64,000 bases of DNA from NCBI GenBank assembly GCA_027625915.1, contig JANTQA010000008.1, forward strand, positions 7,123,501 to 7,187,500, read 5' to 3'. The stretch comes from Anaeramoeba flamelloides. Its lineage: Eukaryota; Metamonada; Anaeramoebidae. Position 1 is the first letter of the stretch, and each line of letters opens with the position of its first letter. Shown here piece after piece: positions 1-13,272 of this stretch. Both the position numbers and the translations under genes were made by a program. Under the pieces are notes generated by a model, which saw only the letters and a list, made by a program, of their open reading frames with translations, had not been told where the DNA came from and made no database searches.

Positions 1-115
1 AAAGTTTCAGATGTATATTTGAAGCCTTCAGATGTAAATTTTTTATCTTCAAAAATCAACATCATTTTTTAAATTTTTAACAATTATCAATTTAATTTTA
101 ATTTTTTTTATTTTG

Positions 116-3100
116 ATGAGCAAGCAACAAATTATCAAACAAGGATTTCTTGTAAAACAAGGTAACCTTGTCAAAAATTGGAAAAAAAGGTATGGTTCCC
201 ACAAATTTCCGATACCCTTTCTCCTTTTCGATTGGATAATTTTCCCAAAACTTTCCCACAACATCAAAATTATTTCTTTTTTTTATCCATTAATTTTTTT
301 TTTTTTCTGAATTGCAAAAAAAGATGGTTTGTGATCTCTGGTAGTATTCTTTCTTACTACAAATCAAAAAATGTATGTCTTTTTCTTTTTCTTTTTTTCT
401 TTTGCAACAATTTTTTATAAAGAAAGAAACAAATTATTTTTTTTTTTGATCTTCAAAATCTCAAAGGGCAAATTTCCAAAAGGTTTAATTCCTCTAACTC
501 ATGGAATAATTGTCGAACATGCAAAAAAGCGAAGGAAAAAATGGGTCTTCTCAATCACAATCCCACAACAACGAACATTTTATATCTCTGCTGCGACGGA
601 GGAGGAAAGAGACGAATGGATGAAGGTACTTCTGAACACGGTCAAGGTTTTAAAAACTGACAAGGTTTCTTTAAAAGACTTCAAGCTGATTTCAGTGATC
701 GGAAGAGGAACATACGGAAAGGTTTGTGTGACTTTTGTCTTCAAATTTTGATCTTGTTTTTTCAACGAGATTACCTTATTCTTGGGATTTATGATCCTAA
801 AGAAACAAATTTATTCAAAAAACAGATCTAGATTTTTATAAAGATCCAATCGAGTTTGAACAAATCATTTTTTTTTTATTCTGGAAGGATTAATGATTTT
901 GTTTGTCTTTTTGAGATAATTCTAATGGTTAATAAATAAAATTAAAAAAAACGTCAACTTCAAAATTAAAAATATCGAAAAAACTCTTCAACAAGAAAAT
1001 ATTTTGAAATTTTAGCACGACAATTACGAGTGTGTTACACGAACTGTTGATCAACTATCCCCACAAGATTATTTTTTGTCGAAAAAATTAATGGGATTTC
1101 TTTGAACACAAAACAGACTTACAAAATGGTGTCTTACTGTTGCAAAAAAAAGTGTAAAATTTGTTTTTTGAAAATTTACAGCACCCAAAAAAACACTTTT
1201 TTTTAGTAAATTTCTTACAAGTAAAATTTAATAAAGTTCAAAATAACAGTGATCAAAATAATTTGCGTTCCCAAAGACTATAATTTGTCTTTCAAAATAA
1301 AATAGGTGTTCTTTATTTATTCCTGATCCAAATAAACACTTAATTCAGTCTTAAATAGTATATCTAAGTTTAAATCAATTATGAAGGTAAACATCTTGTT
1401 ATTTTTAGTAAAATTTAAATTAGGAATAAAAATATGTTTAAAATTTTCTCAATTTTTTCTCAATTTTTTTGTTATTTTTTGAGTTTGCAAATATTCTCAA
1501 AAATATACACTATTTATTGAGAGAAATTTTGCAATTTGATCCTTCATTTTTAGAATTTCTCTTTTTAGCTAATAGAACTTTAAGAAATCAATACCCTACT
1601 ACTTATTATTTATTGGAGGTTCCTTTCACCATTTTAATGTGTAAGCCTTCTTGAAAAAATAGACATGACTTTTTAATTTGTAAAACGAATTTACAATGCT
1701 TGCACGGTGTATTCTAACAACAGTAAATATTTTTAGAAAACTAAATTAAGTTTAAAATACTTCTAATGACCATGTCTATTCTCTCTTTGAATTGGAAGTC
1801 TCAAATTTATCCACTTCAAAATTCTCTCAAACCCCAATTAAAAATCTTTTTAAAACCACCTAAACTTCAATAAATCTTAAACATACAATATTGATTTGAA
1901 ATATTTCAAGTAATGATTAAAAAATGAATTTCCCCATAAAATTTAAAGATAATAAATCACGATTAAATATTAAGTTTTTAAAAGTAAAATCTAATTTTGA
2001 TAGTTTTTAGCTTCTAGAGCTCGACACTTTCTTATTTTATAAATTCATTAAATGGTTACAACTTTTGTTTTCTTTCATCATCATCTTCTTTTTTTTTTGA
2101 GTGAAACATATACAGATATATATATAAACTAAAATTCAAAATTTTCCACACAGTTAAAACTTTTCAAACAATCGCAACAAATCAATTCCATTCAAATTAG
2201 AAATAATTTTGATGTTTGTAAAATCGGAAAATCATTTTTTCATCTTTTAGTATTTTGTTTTCATTTTTTTTTTATGAATTATGGAACTTGTTTTTGCAGA
2301 TCAATATTTTTTTCGAACAGTTGTTATTAGGTTAAAGTTGAGTTATTTCAAATAGAAAAACCCAAATAAAATTAGTTGGTGGTCTCTAACATCTGATTGA
2401 ACAATAATCCTAATAGACTTTTAACAAATTTACCATTGGTATTTTTTTGTTTTTCCATCTCCAAAAATTTTTAATACATCTTAGATTTATAAGTATTGAT
2501 AAATTTTTCTTTTTTCATTGTGGGTATTGTATTTTATGAAAAATTGTTAACATTTCAATTATTGAATGGTTCCAATTTGGTATTTCTTCTAGAATTGATT
2601 AAGAGACTAGTAAACTAAAAAAATCTTCAAGTAAATTTACTAACAAATTAAAAAATTTTTTACGGTATCTTGAAATTGAAAAATAAAGTAAAAATCTGAT
2701 AACTACAAGACCAAACTTACTTTTAATACTATTTTTAGAAATGAATTATTGTTTTTAAAAGACTGATCCATTTTTCCCATTTTTGAAAAGTTCAAAATCC
2801 AACATATTTCCAAATTATTTAAAAAAAATTATTTTCTTTGAAAGAAGATTGCAATCTTATTGCATGTAAAGGAAGTGTACAAAAATACACTTTAAAAATG
2901 AAACCACTAAGTTCTAAAATATCCAAGTTTAAAAAATCTACTTAATCTCAAAAAAAATACAATAATTATTTTAAACTTGTAAAAAATATAATTTTTTGAT
3001 TCAAAGAACAGATCAAATCTATTTTTTCTAGGGATTGAATGAAAAAATATGAGAAAAAGAACCAAAGAATCGAATTAAAAATTCTCCCGAAATACTTTTT

Positions 3101-6100
3101 CAAAACCTGGAAAATTCAACTTATTATCTCAAGAAATACTTTTTAATTTGATTATTTATAATCAATAATTAATACCCCAATCTTAATTATTTCAGTAAGT
3201 CATTAGCAACCCAATGATTAAATGCATCAAATAGGTTTTACCTTTATTTCTCAATTTTTTCAAGATTTTGCAACAAATAAAACAAATTCAAATGCATCAT
3301 TCTAATAATAAAAAAATAATAGATATTATCAAATACCTGATTTTAATACAAATAGTTCCTTGTTTATACTCTTGATATTTGAAAAAGTACATTGACAAGT
3401 CTTTTAAATTTCAAGAAATTTCATAAATATTTGTGAATAAAATAAATGTTCAAATTTTTTAGATCTTCAAGGATACAATATTTGATTTATTTTTCATATA
3501 TTTTTAAAATAATATTAAAGACACAACGTTACTTGTTCATAAAGAATCCCAGAAATTACTAAAAGTGATATTTCTTCAAAAATTAAATTTTTTTAAAATT
3601 TTTATTTTTCTAATTTGATCCAACAACCCAACAAAAAAGGATCACATCTTTTGACTGAAAATTCCATTGGAAAAATGAAATCTTTTAAAAATTATTATTC
3701 ATCTCTTTAAAGTTGACAAACGAAGTTTCTTATTGTGTTTAATTGTATCCTTATGTAAATAATTACTCTATTACCTTTGGGAAAAAAAATAAATAAGAGT
3801 TACTAGTCCCTTAAATAAGATTTTTTTTTAAAAAAAGTTGAATTTTGTTTGTTAAAAATTTGAATTGGAGTTTGGTTAAATCTCTTTTTTCTTCCCATTT
3901 GTAATTTTTCAATTTCAAGATGTGATATTATTTTTTTAATTAATAACCTTTAAAAAACAAAAAAAAAATATTAAAAAAGCCTTGTAAAAATTCTCCATAT
4001 ATAAAGAAAATATATTTCTTATATCCCCAAATATCCCAATTATCTTTTGAAAGAAATTTTTTAATTTAAATTGTAATGAAAAGATTCTAAGATATAAAAT
4101 TAATAAGCAATTACCTTAGAAAGAAAATTTTATAATTAAAAATTGTATAGTTATCTAAAATAAAAAAAATAGCTTGAAAAAAAAAATTTCTACATTTGAA
4201 AAATTTTTTAGATTTTGTGATTTTAGTATTTTTCCATCCAAATTTTGTTAAAAAAACAATTTTTTGTTTTGGGTTTTGAATTATTTTTTATAGTTTGAAT
4301 TGATGTTTTAGAAAATTTCTCATATTAAACCTTTAATTCTGGCCTAAACATATGAATTTCATTCTTCTCTTTATCCAATATTTATTGAAAATTTTATCTA
4401 AAAAAAAAAAAATGAAAATTTCTCAGTTTTGTCTTTGTTTTATTTATATTATTTTTTTTATCATAAAATTAACAATATTATTTAATCGTTATTATTAATA
4501 AAATATTTTATTGAGTTTTGAATTACTATTATTATAATAAAATTTCTAATTTAAAAAATTCAAAAAAAAAAATAAAATTCTTTAAAAAAAATGTAAAAAT
4601 GAATAATTTTTTTTTTTTTTTTGTTCAATAACAAAAAAAAATACAATAACATAACTACTTTATCTTTGAACTATTTTGACTTTTTATTATAATCCAAATC
4701 TGGATTAAAGATAAATAACAAAATAAATATATTAGCACAACAATATAATTTTAAATCTTTTAATTTAAACTTGATGAAAATTTGGCAAATCCTGGAGGTA
4801 CTAAGGGATATATATTGAACCATAAAAAAATAGTTTTCAAAATTAAAATTAAAAAACAAAATTACTTTAATAAAAATTAATATTAATATTATATTGTAAA
4901 TTAGACAAAGTTGAAAAATTTGAAATAATTATTAATATTGAAAATTTTTTTAATCAAATGTGATTATAAAAAAAAGTTAAAATTATCGTCATGTAATTAT
5001 ATTTATTTACCTATTTATTAAAAATAATAAAGGTTATGCTCGTAAAAAAAAAAGATACGGAAGAAGTATATGCAATGAAATCTTTACAAAAAGGAATGCT
5101 AGCTGATCATCAACAAATTAGCCATACAATGTCCGAGAGGAATGTCTTAATGAGAGTTAAACATCCATTTTTAGTTGGTCTGCAATATTCCTTCCAATCA
5201 GCAGAAAAATTATATATGGTTCTTGATTATGTCCCTGGTGGGGAATTGTTTACAAGAATTAGTGACGAAGGAAGGTTATCAAATAAATCCACACAATTAT
5301 ATGCTGCAGAGATTCTTTTAGCGCTGGATCATCTCCATAAAATGGATGTTATTTATCGGGACTTGAAGCCAGAAAATATATTATTAGATAAAGAGGGACA
5401 TATTAAAATCACAGATTTTGGATTAGTGAAAACTGATTTGAATAAGAAATTTGGTGGCAAAACAAACACATTTTGTGGCACACCAGAATATTTGGCACCC
5501 GAAATTATTCTTGATATTCCATATAACGAAACAATCGATTGGTGGTCTTTAGGTAAATACTTTTTCATGAATTAATTGCTTTTAGTGCTTTCTTTTTCTT
5601 TTTCTTTTTGATTTTCAATCATTATTTCTTTTTTTTTATTATTTTTAATCCTTGATAATGAACCCCTTTTTATTTCCTTTAATTTTTTCCCATTCAATTT
5701 CCTCTTTTACAAAAAATTGATATATGTATTTTTGATGTTTTTTTTTCAATCTATTTAAATTTGTCGATTAAATAATTTTTTTTTTATATAATTAATTCTT
5801 TTCAAAAAATAGGAATATTATTATATGAAATGTTGGTTGGTACGCCACCATATTATTCAGAAGATCACGAAGAAACCTTTGAATTAATTTTAAAGGCAAA
5901 ATTAAAAATTCCTTTTTATGTTGAGGATGAAGCCAGAGATTTGATTAGCTCACTTTTAACCAGAAATCCCGAAAAAAGATTAGGAATAAAGGGCGTTGAA
6001 GAAATTAAGCAGCACTCATTCTTTTCAGATTTGGATTGGCAAAAAATATACAATAAAGAATACAAGCCCGAATTTATTCCAACAATTGAAGACATTACAG

Positions 6101-6249
6101 ATGTGGGAAACTTTGATGAAGAATTCACAGAGGAAAAAGTTGAAGATTCCTTAGTGCAAGTTAGTGTGATTGGAAAAGTTGACCAAAAGGTTTTTGAAGG
6201 GTTTACTTATATTGGGAAAATTGAAGGTATCGGGGTAATGAATGATTAA
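116..6249 (+). CDS. PH-domain AGC kinase, PKB/Akt-like
   Basis: Five exons (116-189, 324-372, 467-721, 5033-5552, 5813-6249) join in frame to 444 codons plus TAA. Residues about 9-105 form a PH domain with the K-x-G-N-x4-W-K-x-R-W-F pattern of phosphoinositide-binding PH domains. An AGC kinase domain follows: P-loop GRGTYGKV (120-127), catalytic Lys142, alpha-C Glu161, YRDLKPEN with Asp236, DFG Asp254, and activation loop TFCGTPEY with Thr272, the site PDK1 phosphorylates in this family. The tail has the hydrophobic motif FEGFTY (427-432); no clear TP turn motif is present. Domain order and length match PKB/Akt, so a role in PI3K-dependent signalling at the membrane is inferred. Start: the ATG at 116 begins MSKQQ just before the PH domain. 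Intron 3 is 4.3 kb and falls inside the P-loop; the others are 94-260 bp. A run of 28 A follows the stop (6255-6282). Confidence 0.9.
1246..1724. mobile_element. Tc1/mariner-like MITE, copy A1
   Basis: The left end reads ACAGTGATCAAAATAA and the right end, reverse complemented, TACTGTTGTTAGAATA, followed by CCGTGC-like sequence in both arms. The body aligns along its whole length with 7484-7961, including shared blocks such as AGACTATAAT, TTTAAATCAATT and the GAAGGTAAACATCTTGTTA segment. No coding capacity. Ends flanked by TA suggest Tc1/mariner mobilisation. Confidence 0.65.
2599..3814. mobile_element. TTAA-flanked inverted-repeat element, copy Q1
   Basis: Begins TTAAGAGACTAGTAA and ends with the inverted TTACTAGTCCCTTAA, about 1.2 kb apart. 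The inside is non-coding and aligns with 17284-18480 (opposite strand), 20391-21600 and the split copy near 31320-33060. The TTAA at both ends is the target site used by piggyBac-type transposases; assignment to that superfamily is inference from the flank alone. Confidence 0.65.
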
Positions 6250-6255
6250 TTGTGA

Positions 6256-6286
<31 letters not shown>

Positions 6287-7221
6287 AATCAGTTTTGGTT
6301 TTCTTCTAAAATTATAAATAAATATTTGATCAAGACACAAAAATGCAAATATTCAGATACATACAAAACATTTACCATCAGTTACATATCTCTTTGTTTT
6401 TATAAATTTATATCCTTGTTAATAACTTTATATCAAACAAGTCAAAAGATTAAATTGTTTTCATTTATATTTATATTTTATGTTTTTAATGTAAAAATAT
6501 AATTTTCTTTTGATTTTCTTTTTATTTTATTGGATTATTATTATTATTATTTTATTTTTATTTTTATTTTTCCTTTTTGATTTTTACTATTGTTTTGAAA
6601 TAAAGAAAATAATTCAAATACAAATTATTTTCAAAAATTTGCCTATTAACGTTTTAATTTGTTATATTTCTTTTTTAATTTTCATAATTATTTTCAAGAC
6701 CGTGATTGAAGGATGGTAGTACACCGGTCGATTACAATATTGTTTAAATATATTGCTATACTGAATACTCGAAAGTTATTTGTTAACTAAAATCGTTTTA
6801 ATCTGTAGAATAAAAAATTACTAAAAAATTCTCAAAAATTATTACAAATTATTTTTCTCAAGTAAGTAAAAAAACTTTTTTGATAAAAAAAAGTAAAAAA
6901 TTCGAATTAATTAAAGAAAAGAAAAAAATAATTTTTTTTTTAAAAGGATTTTTTTTTCAAAAAGTATCCTTTATATTATCCTTTAATATTAATTGAAATA
7001 CTAACCAACATTTGTTCAACTTTTTGAATAATATTAAAATACTAACATATAGGGATTTTTGATAAAATACAAGAAAAAATTCCGCATCATAAAATAAGGT
7101 AATTGACTCTCAACACTCAAACCTTTCGAATAAGATTAAAGTCAGATAATCACATTATTAATCATCTCAAAAAAAAAAAAAAAAAATTGTATTGTTTTTT
7201 GACTAAGTAACACACCCATTA

Positions 7222-8255
7222 AGGTTTACAATCCTTGAAATTTGAAAAAAAGATTATCTTGTATTAGGTATTAGAAGTTGTTAATTTAGTTCTTAACTGA
7301 TCGATTTTGTGCTTGGTATGTGTTTTTAGAGTTGTTCAAAAAGTAAATTTTTTAGAATTTATATTTTTTTTTCCGAAATCTGAATTGAAGAGTCTAAAAA
7401 TAATAGATTGGTAGGTGTTTAAGAATAAATTTAGATTTTTGGGTTATAGAAGAAAATTTCCATTTACTTTTTAGTCAATTAACTACAGTGATCAAAATAA
7501 AGCGTGTACAAGGACTATAATCTGTGTTTCAAAATATTTTCCGTACTTTTTTTTATTCTTGTACCAAGGTAACATCCAATCTACTAACAAGTAGTATACT
7601 TAGGTTCAAATCAATTTTGAAAGGAAAGGTCTTGTTATTTTCACTAAAATATAAATTATTCAGGCAATTTGTTGAAAAATTTCCATAATATTCTCTTAAT
7701 TTTTTTGTTTTTTGATTGGTAAAATTTTATCACAAAAATTAACTCTCTATTTTTTGAGATAAATTTTGCAATTTGATCCTTTATTTTTAGAATTTCTTTT
7801 TAAATAATAGAACTTTAAGAAACCAATACCATATTTTTTTTAGGGTTTATTATTGGCTTCTTTGATTGGTTAATGTATTGGTCTTCTATAACAAAAAAAC
7901 ACGCATTTTATTTTGAAACACACATTTAACTTTTTTTGCACGGGTTATTTTGACTACAGTAAATTAAAAAAAATATTTTTTGAAAAGCTTCAAATAAAAC
8001 CAAACCTAAATCAAAAATTTCAATCAACAACCCACAAATCACATTTTTTTAATACTTAACTTCCGATATATTTAATCTTCCACTCTTCAATTCTGATTTC
8101 GGAAAAAAAAATATAAATTGTCAATAATTTACTTTTTGAACAACTCTTAAAATACATGCCAAGCACAAGATCGATCAACCAAGATCCAAATTAACAAGTC
8201 ACAATACACCCGACACAAGTTAATCTTTTTTCCAATTTCAGAGATTGTAAACCTT
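7222..8255. repeat. Long inverted-repeat element split by a MITE
   Basis: About 170 bp at 7222-7393 returns as an imperfect reverse complement at 8081-8255; shared blocks include GGTTTACAATC, GTGCTTGG, AGTTGTTCAAAAAGTAAA and CCGAAATC. Between the arms sits the mariner-like MITE 7484-7961, so the outer element appears older. No coding sequence in either. Confidence 0.65.
7484..7961. mobile_element. Tc1/mariner-like MITE, copy A2
   Basis: The left end is TACAGTGATCAAAATAA and the right end, reverse complemented, TACTGTAGTCAAAATAA. Both arms then carry a CGTG motif, a typical Tc1/mariner terminal pattern. TA borders both ends. Whole-length homolog of 1246-1724; it is inserted between the arms of the 7222-8255 inverted repeat. 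Confidence 0.7.
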
Positions 8256-8424
8256 TAAATAATTAACCAAGCAAGCACTTGATGATTTGAATAATTTAGT
8301 GCTTTCAAGACCAGATAAAAAAAAACACTGAAAAATCACATTCATTCATCTCCCCCAGTATACCTTTTTGCTGAGGTGAAAATTTAATCTAATTAAATCT
8401 TTTTGCAAGATGAACAAAAATATA

Positions 8425-8592
8425 CTGGTATTTGAATAATAAATTGGAAAATATTTTCACTTTATGTCGATAATTCCCGTTTTCTTTTACAAATTGAGTT
8501 TTCAAAAAAGTAGGTTGTAATTTGTAACTCTATTTGAATATGGAAAATGAAAAGCAAGTCAATTTTTTTCCCCATTTATTATTTAGAGACCA
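8425..8592. mobile_element. Short foldback MITE, family C copy 1
   Basis: About 165 bp with ends CTGGTATTTGAATAATAAAT and an inverted counterpart near 8575-8592. The inner arms read as TTTTCACTT-type sequence and the centre has GTAGGTTGTAATTTG. Four further copies lie at 22698, 28684, 32313 and 55588. Confidence 0.6.
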
Positions 8593-9197
8593 TTAATGAA
8601 ATTTGTCGATCAATTTAGTCATCCAAAAGCAAGTTCAGCACCAAAGCAAAAGATAAAGATTTCAAAATGCTCACTTTTTGTTTCATTTTTTGTCCACGGT
8701 TTGACTTTCTCTGTTGGCTTTTTATTCTTTCATTTTTTTTATTTTCTATTACCATTTTTTCTTTATTCTTAATTTTTTTACATTCTTATAAAGACTCTTT
8801 ATTTCAACCTTATCTTAGTAAAATGAATTAAGTTTGTAATGATTCTAATGAATGTGTTTATTCACTCTTTGAATTAGAAGTCTCAAATTTAGCCACGAAT
8901 TTAGTCACGAAAGAAGTCTCGAATTTATTCACTTCAAAATTCTTTCTTTAACAGATTAGATAAAATGTTTTTAAACACATAACCCTTAACAATAAATTGA
9001 AAAAAATAAAAAATAAAAGATATATTTCTAAGAGTATGACTTTATTAGATCACATCTGATTACTTGGATTTCTTTCTTATTGCCGTGCTTTAGATTTTTT
9101 GGTGAATCTATATTGTTCCCATTTTTTGAATCCTTGAAAAAAAATAGAAAAGAATTGACTTTCTAAAAAAAAAAAAAAGAAAGATTCTGGAGAAGAC

Positions 9198-10257
9198 TTA
9201 TCGATATCTTCTTAAGGAAAGGGTGTTTCTTCTTTTCCAATCACCTCTTCTTGATGGTCTTAATTTTTTTACATTTCTGTTTTTATATCTAAGACCTCTA
9301 TATTTTCTACCTGATGATGTTAGTCCTCTGGCTTCTCTGTGCTTCATTGTTGGTCTTGTGATCCAGTTGATTCTTGGGTCCTTTTGGATTGTGATATGAT
9401 TAGGATCAACAAGGATAACTTCGTAATATCTATAGGTACCACATTCATTGATCCAATAACTGTTCAATACTCTTAAGTTTCCACACACTTTTCCAACTCT
9501 ATACTCAGCAATTGATCTGTTTACAAGTTATTAAATTCGAAAGTTTGTTTAATTTTTTGTTTTTAAAATGTTCAAAAAGGAAAACAAAAAAAAAAAAATC
9601 AAAAAAAGAAAAGAAATTGAGATTTTTCAGAAAATTCCAAACAAAAAGATCTTGTTGATACATATTTTTTTTGTTGGCTTGAATTGATTTTTGTTTTTGA
9701 GTCAAGTTCATAGATTTGGAAAACAAAAAAATGAAAAAAAGTAAAACAAAATTTATAATAAGCAACAAAAAGAAATTGTAAAAAAAAAAAAATAGGAAAA
9801 GAAAGTGTTACTTGAAGTTTTTTTGATGTTTCATTTTTCTAACACCATGGTTTGTTGGTTTACCCATGATTCTACCTTTTTTAACATGTCTTTTTCTTCC
9901 ACCTCTTCTTACTCTGACTCTGTAAATGACATACCCTTGTTTTGCTTTATAACCAAGCATTCTTGCTTTTTCTGGTCTTGAAGGCCTTGATGCCCTGTGA
10001 ATGGCTGGTAATTGTCTAAGTTGCCAAGCTCTTTTATTTTTGAAAAAAACGATTAAAAATCAACCAACCAAAAAGAAAAGAAAAGAAAAGAAAAAAAAAA
10101 GAAGGTAAGGGGATTAAGAAGAGTGTCAAGAAAAAAACAAAACAAAGAACACAAAGAAATAGTTTAAATTAATTCAGTACCTAACACGAAGAAGATATCT
10201 TACGACATCACTTTGTTTTTTTCTGTATAATTCTTGGACGTATTTATAAGCACCCAT
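9198..10257 (-). CDS. RPL15: 60S ribosomal protein L15 (eL15)
   Basis: Three exons on the minus strand (10257-10181, 10030-9812, 9516-9198) join in frame to 204 residues plus TAA, exactly the usual eukaryotic L15 length. The N-terminus [18 protein letters not shown], the central block ending in [15 protein letters not shown], and the C-terminal segment with VLVDPNH-like and DPRINWI sequence are family hallmarks. The very basic tail ends in RRYR. It is a structural protein of the large ribosomal subunit. Introns are 150 and 295 bp with clean GT-AG borders, both splitting codons (AG|A for Arg, AA|A for Lys). No neighbouring gene is functionally linked. Confidence 0.97.
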
Positions 10258-11070
10258 TAGAACTCTAAATTAAGATAAATAAAAGAAAAAATGAACTCTT
10301 TTTTGAGACAATATTCCAAACATTTTTGGATTTATTTGGGTATTATTGAATAATTTTTGTATTAAAAAATATAGTGCATACATTTGAGTGAATTAAAATT
10401 GAGGGTATTTCATTATTTAGATCTTTAAGGGTCAAATTCCAAAAATAGTAGGGTGTGCCAAATAACTTCTGTTTTTATTTCTGGATGTATTTTCCAAACC
10501 TAAAGTGTTAGTTTTTGGGCACAAATTGTCTTTTTTCTCAATCTAAACAGTAGATTTTTATCGGAAATATGTTTGTGGATTCAGCATCTAGACTACACAA
10601 TTTTCAAAAATGAAAAAATTTACCTTCTTCTATACTAACAACAGTTGAAATTTTGAAAGTAACTTAAAATGGTAATTGAAAAAAAAAAAAAAAAAACAAA
10701 ATGATTTTTTTTTAGAAGAAAACAAAATAAATACGCTAATCAATTGAGACAAAAAATCAAAAATGATTGAAAAAATAAAAAAACTTAATAAATTGTTCAA
10801 CAAAAATTGAACTTTTTTTAATAATAACTTATTTAAACGTTATTCTTAGAAAAAATATAAACTAACTCTTCAACATGACAAATCAAAATTATGAAATTTA
10901 TTTCTCTTGTTGGGAATTTTTTATCAAAGCTCTTATGATTAGAAAAATTAAGGTAATAAAGAAAAAATAATAAAAATAAAGTGAAAACAAAAAATACTTT
11001 AATAGTAAAAAATATATAAATTCGGGCACCTAGTGCCACTCCCAAGAGGTAGTGTCTAGGTTTTTTTTTA

Positions 11071-11122
11071 ATTCAAAAGAATTGAGAAAAATCAGAGATT
11101 TTACTCTATTCTTTTAAATTAA
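11071..11122. repeat. Palindromic motif J, copy 1
   Basis: Reads AAAGAATTGAG-AAAATC, a short spacer, then GATTTTACTCTATTCTTT, a near-perfect hairpin of about 45 bp. Versions of the same palindrome occur at 14617-15073 (three), 29628-29690 and 30040-30100. Confidence 0.55.
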
Positions 11123-12864
11123 AAAAAAAACATAAAGAAAGTGGAATACCAATTATTAATCACAGATTGTGGAATTTTGGTCTGTGATGGATAATAATTC
11201 TAAAATGTTTTTACTCATCATGTGTATTCAGGATCTGGATAGTTTCTATTTGGTAATGAAAATGATAGAATTATTTTTTATATATATTTTGATTCATTTT
11301 CTTCTTCTCCTTTTTTTATTTGATAAATTTTCCTCAATTAATCCTTTCTCTAAATAAATAAAAAATAATTTATTCCAAAAAATAGTATATTTCACCTATT
11401 ATAGCTAAAAAATTCTTGTGTATTGTAATTGGAGATATTTTTTTTTTTCTCACACTTTATTATATATTTGAGTTGTTTATTCTAAAAATTTAAAAAAAAA
11501 AATTTTTTGATCTCGGTTTTTGATATATCCCATACCTATTTGGAATTTTTCTGTTACAAACCAAAATCAGAATGTTATTTTTTCGGGTATGCTTCCACAA
11601 TAAATCATCAAAGAAAGGACAATAAAACAATAAGATCATGTTATATTAGTTACTTGTAGTTCTATTATAGAAAACAAATTAAAAATTAAATCAAAAAATT
11701 TTTCTTAAAAAAATATTATAAATTTTAGATACAAAAAAAACTTGAATTTGACACAAATTAGTAAAAATATGAAAAATTTTAAATAAAATACGTTTAAATT
11801 AAGATTTTTCTCAAAAAAATAAATATCTTTACCATTAAAATTAATATAGTAATTGGTTTTTATTTAGATATTAAATTAGATGTTTTATAGGGACATGTTG
11901 ACAAAAAAGGTCATGCATTAAATTTGAGATTTGAATTTTTAATTTTGAAAATGATCATTTTATAAACTATAATCAATTAAAAAAGTTATATTTATTAAAA
12001 TATAATAAAAAAATAATTATAACAAATAACCGACATTTAAATACAAACTAAAAGGTGACATTTTCAATTTTAACACTTCTAAACCCCATTTTATCCAAAA
12101 ATTCTATCCTAAAAATTAAAAATTCACTTTTTTCAGAATCAACCCTTATACAGATTGTTTAGAAAAAATAAATATAGTTAACTTCAGATTGAGGTCTAGA
12201 TTCACAAAAATCAATACCTGAACAGATTTTAAATTTCAAAAAAAAATAAAGGTATAAAATTTTGGTAACCTTTCCATTAGAAAGTGTTGTGAATTTTTCT
12301 AAATTTTTTAGAAAATTAGAATTGGCGACGATAAGATTTTTTGATAATAATTATATTCATTTTGAAGAAAATTCAAATCCTAAATTTTCATAATGTTAAT
12401 TTGGAGTTTTTCAAACTTTTTTTTTAGAATTTTACTTTTTAAAAAAACAAAAAGAAAAAAATTAGAAAAAACAAAAAAACAAATTGATTAAATTTGAAAA
12501 ATGATCATATCTAAAAATTTATAATCTATTTTGAGAATACAATAGAATGAAACCGAAAGAATAAATTCTATTTCTTCAATAACACTTGCTAGTTTTTACT
12601 AAATATAAAAACTTTCTAAGGAAAATTAATATAGCTATAAAATTTTTGTTTAAATGAGATTAGATATTAAAAAAAATTGATTTTTTTAATAATAATAAAT
12701 ATTTAACTCAATAATACAAATTTTTTTTTCTGTTAAAATTAACTAAAAAAATGACTAAAAATCATTTCTTTGTAATTAATAACCTAAAAAGAATAAATTA
12801 GAAAGAAATAGAATAATACACATCAAAGAAAAGTTGATATTGAAATTAAATAAATCGATTAAAT

Positions 12865-12865
<1 letters not shown>

Positions 12866-12900
<35 letters not shown>
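12866..12900. repeat. (AT)n microsatellite
   Basis: About 17 uninterrupted AT units, immediately followed by a family B fragment containing GGGTGAGTCACAATTTTG. Confidence 0.9.
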
Positions 12901-12903
<3 letters not shown>

Positions 12904-13272
12904 ATTTATTATTTCGGGTGAGTCACAATTTTGAAATGGTGTTTAGTTTTTTTTACAAGTCAATAAAAAATGTTATGAACCAAAGATTATTGGAAAAAAA
13001 TAATTATTGAACAAAATTTAAAAGTGTATATTTTACGATAGACTGTAAATATTATAATTACAAATTTTTAGGATTCTTTTTTTTTTAAAAAAAAATAAAT
13101 ATCTTAAACAATTAAAAAGACTTCTTTTTTCCAAAATAAAATAAAATTATTTAAATTTATTAAAAAATGATATATTTTTTCATTTTTAAAATATTTTTTT
13201 TACAAAATAATTCAAAAAAGAAAATTATAATATCTAGAAGATAAATTGAAAAAGTTAATTCGGTTTTCATTA

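Larger units (their letters stand above)
722..5032 (+). other. 4.3-kb intron inside the kinase P-loop
   Basis: GT at 722 and AG at 5031-5032 join GGA-AAG to GTT-ATG, giving an unbroken GRGTYGKVMLV. The intron is extremely AT-rich and has no convincing open reading frame. It contains a Tc1/mariner-like MITE (1246-1724) and a TTAA-flanked element (2599-3814). Reading past the donor gives only a short tail ending in a stop at 749-751. From 3815 to 5032 I see only A/T-rich unique sequence. Confidence 0.85.
6250..9197. other. Intergenic, repeat-bearing
   Basis: No gene seen. It holds a long inverted repeat (7222-8255) with a MITE nested inside it, and a short foldback element at 8425-8592. Parts outside these (6250-7221 and 8593-9197) are A/T-rich with homopolymer runs; short open frames there are composed of F, I, L, K codons and look like chance. 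Confidence 0.6.
10258..13272. other. Intergenic, repeat fragments
   Basis: No gene found. It holds a repeat related to 14760-15070 (shared GGAATACCAATTATTAA at about 11141 and again near 14770, plus a GTGCCACTCC-like block near 11030-11060), a small palindromic motif at 11071-11122, an AT microsatellite at 12866-12900, and fragments of family B around 12790-12960. Short open frames at 10833-11045 and 11169-11357 fall in these repeats. Confidence 0.55.
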
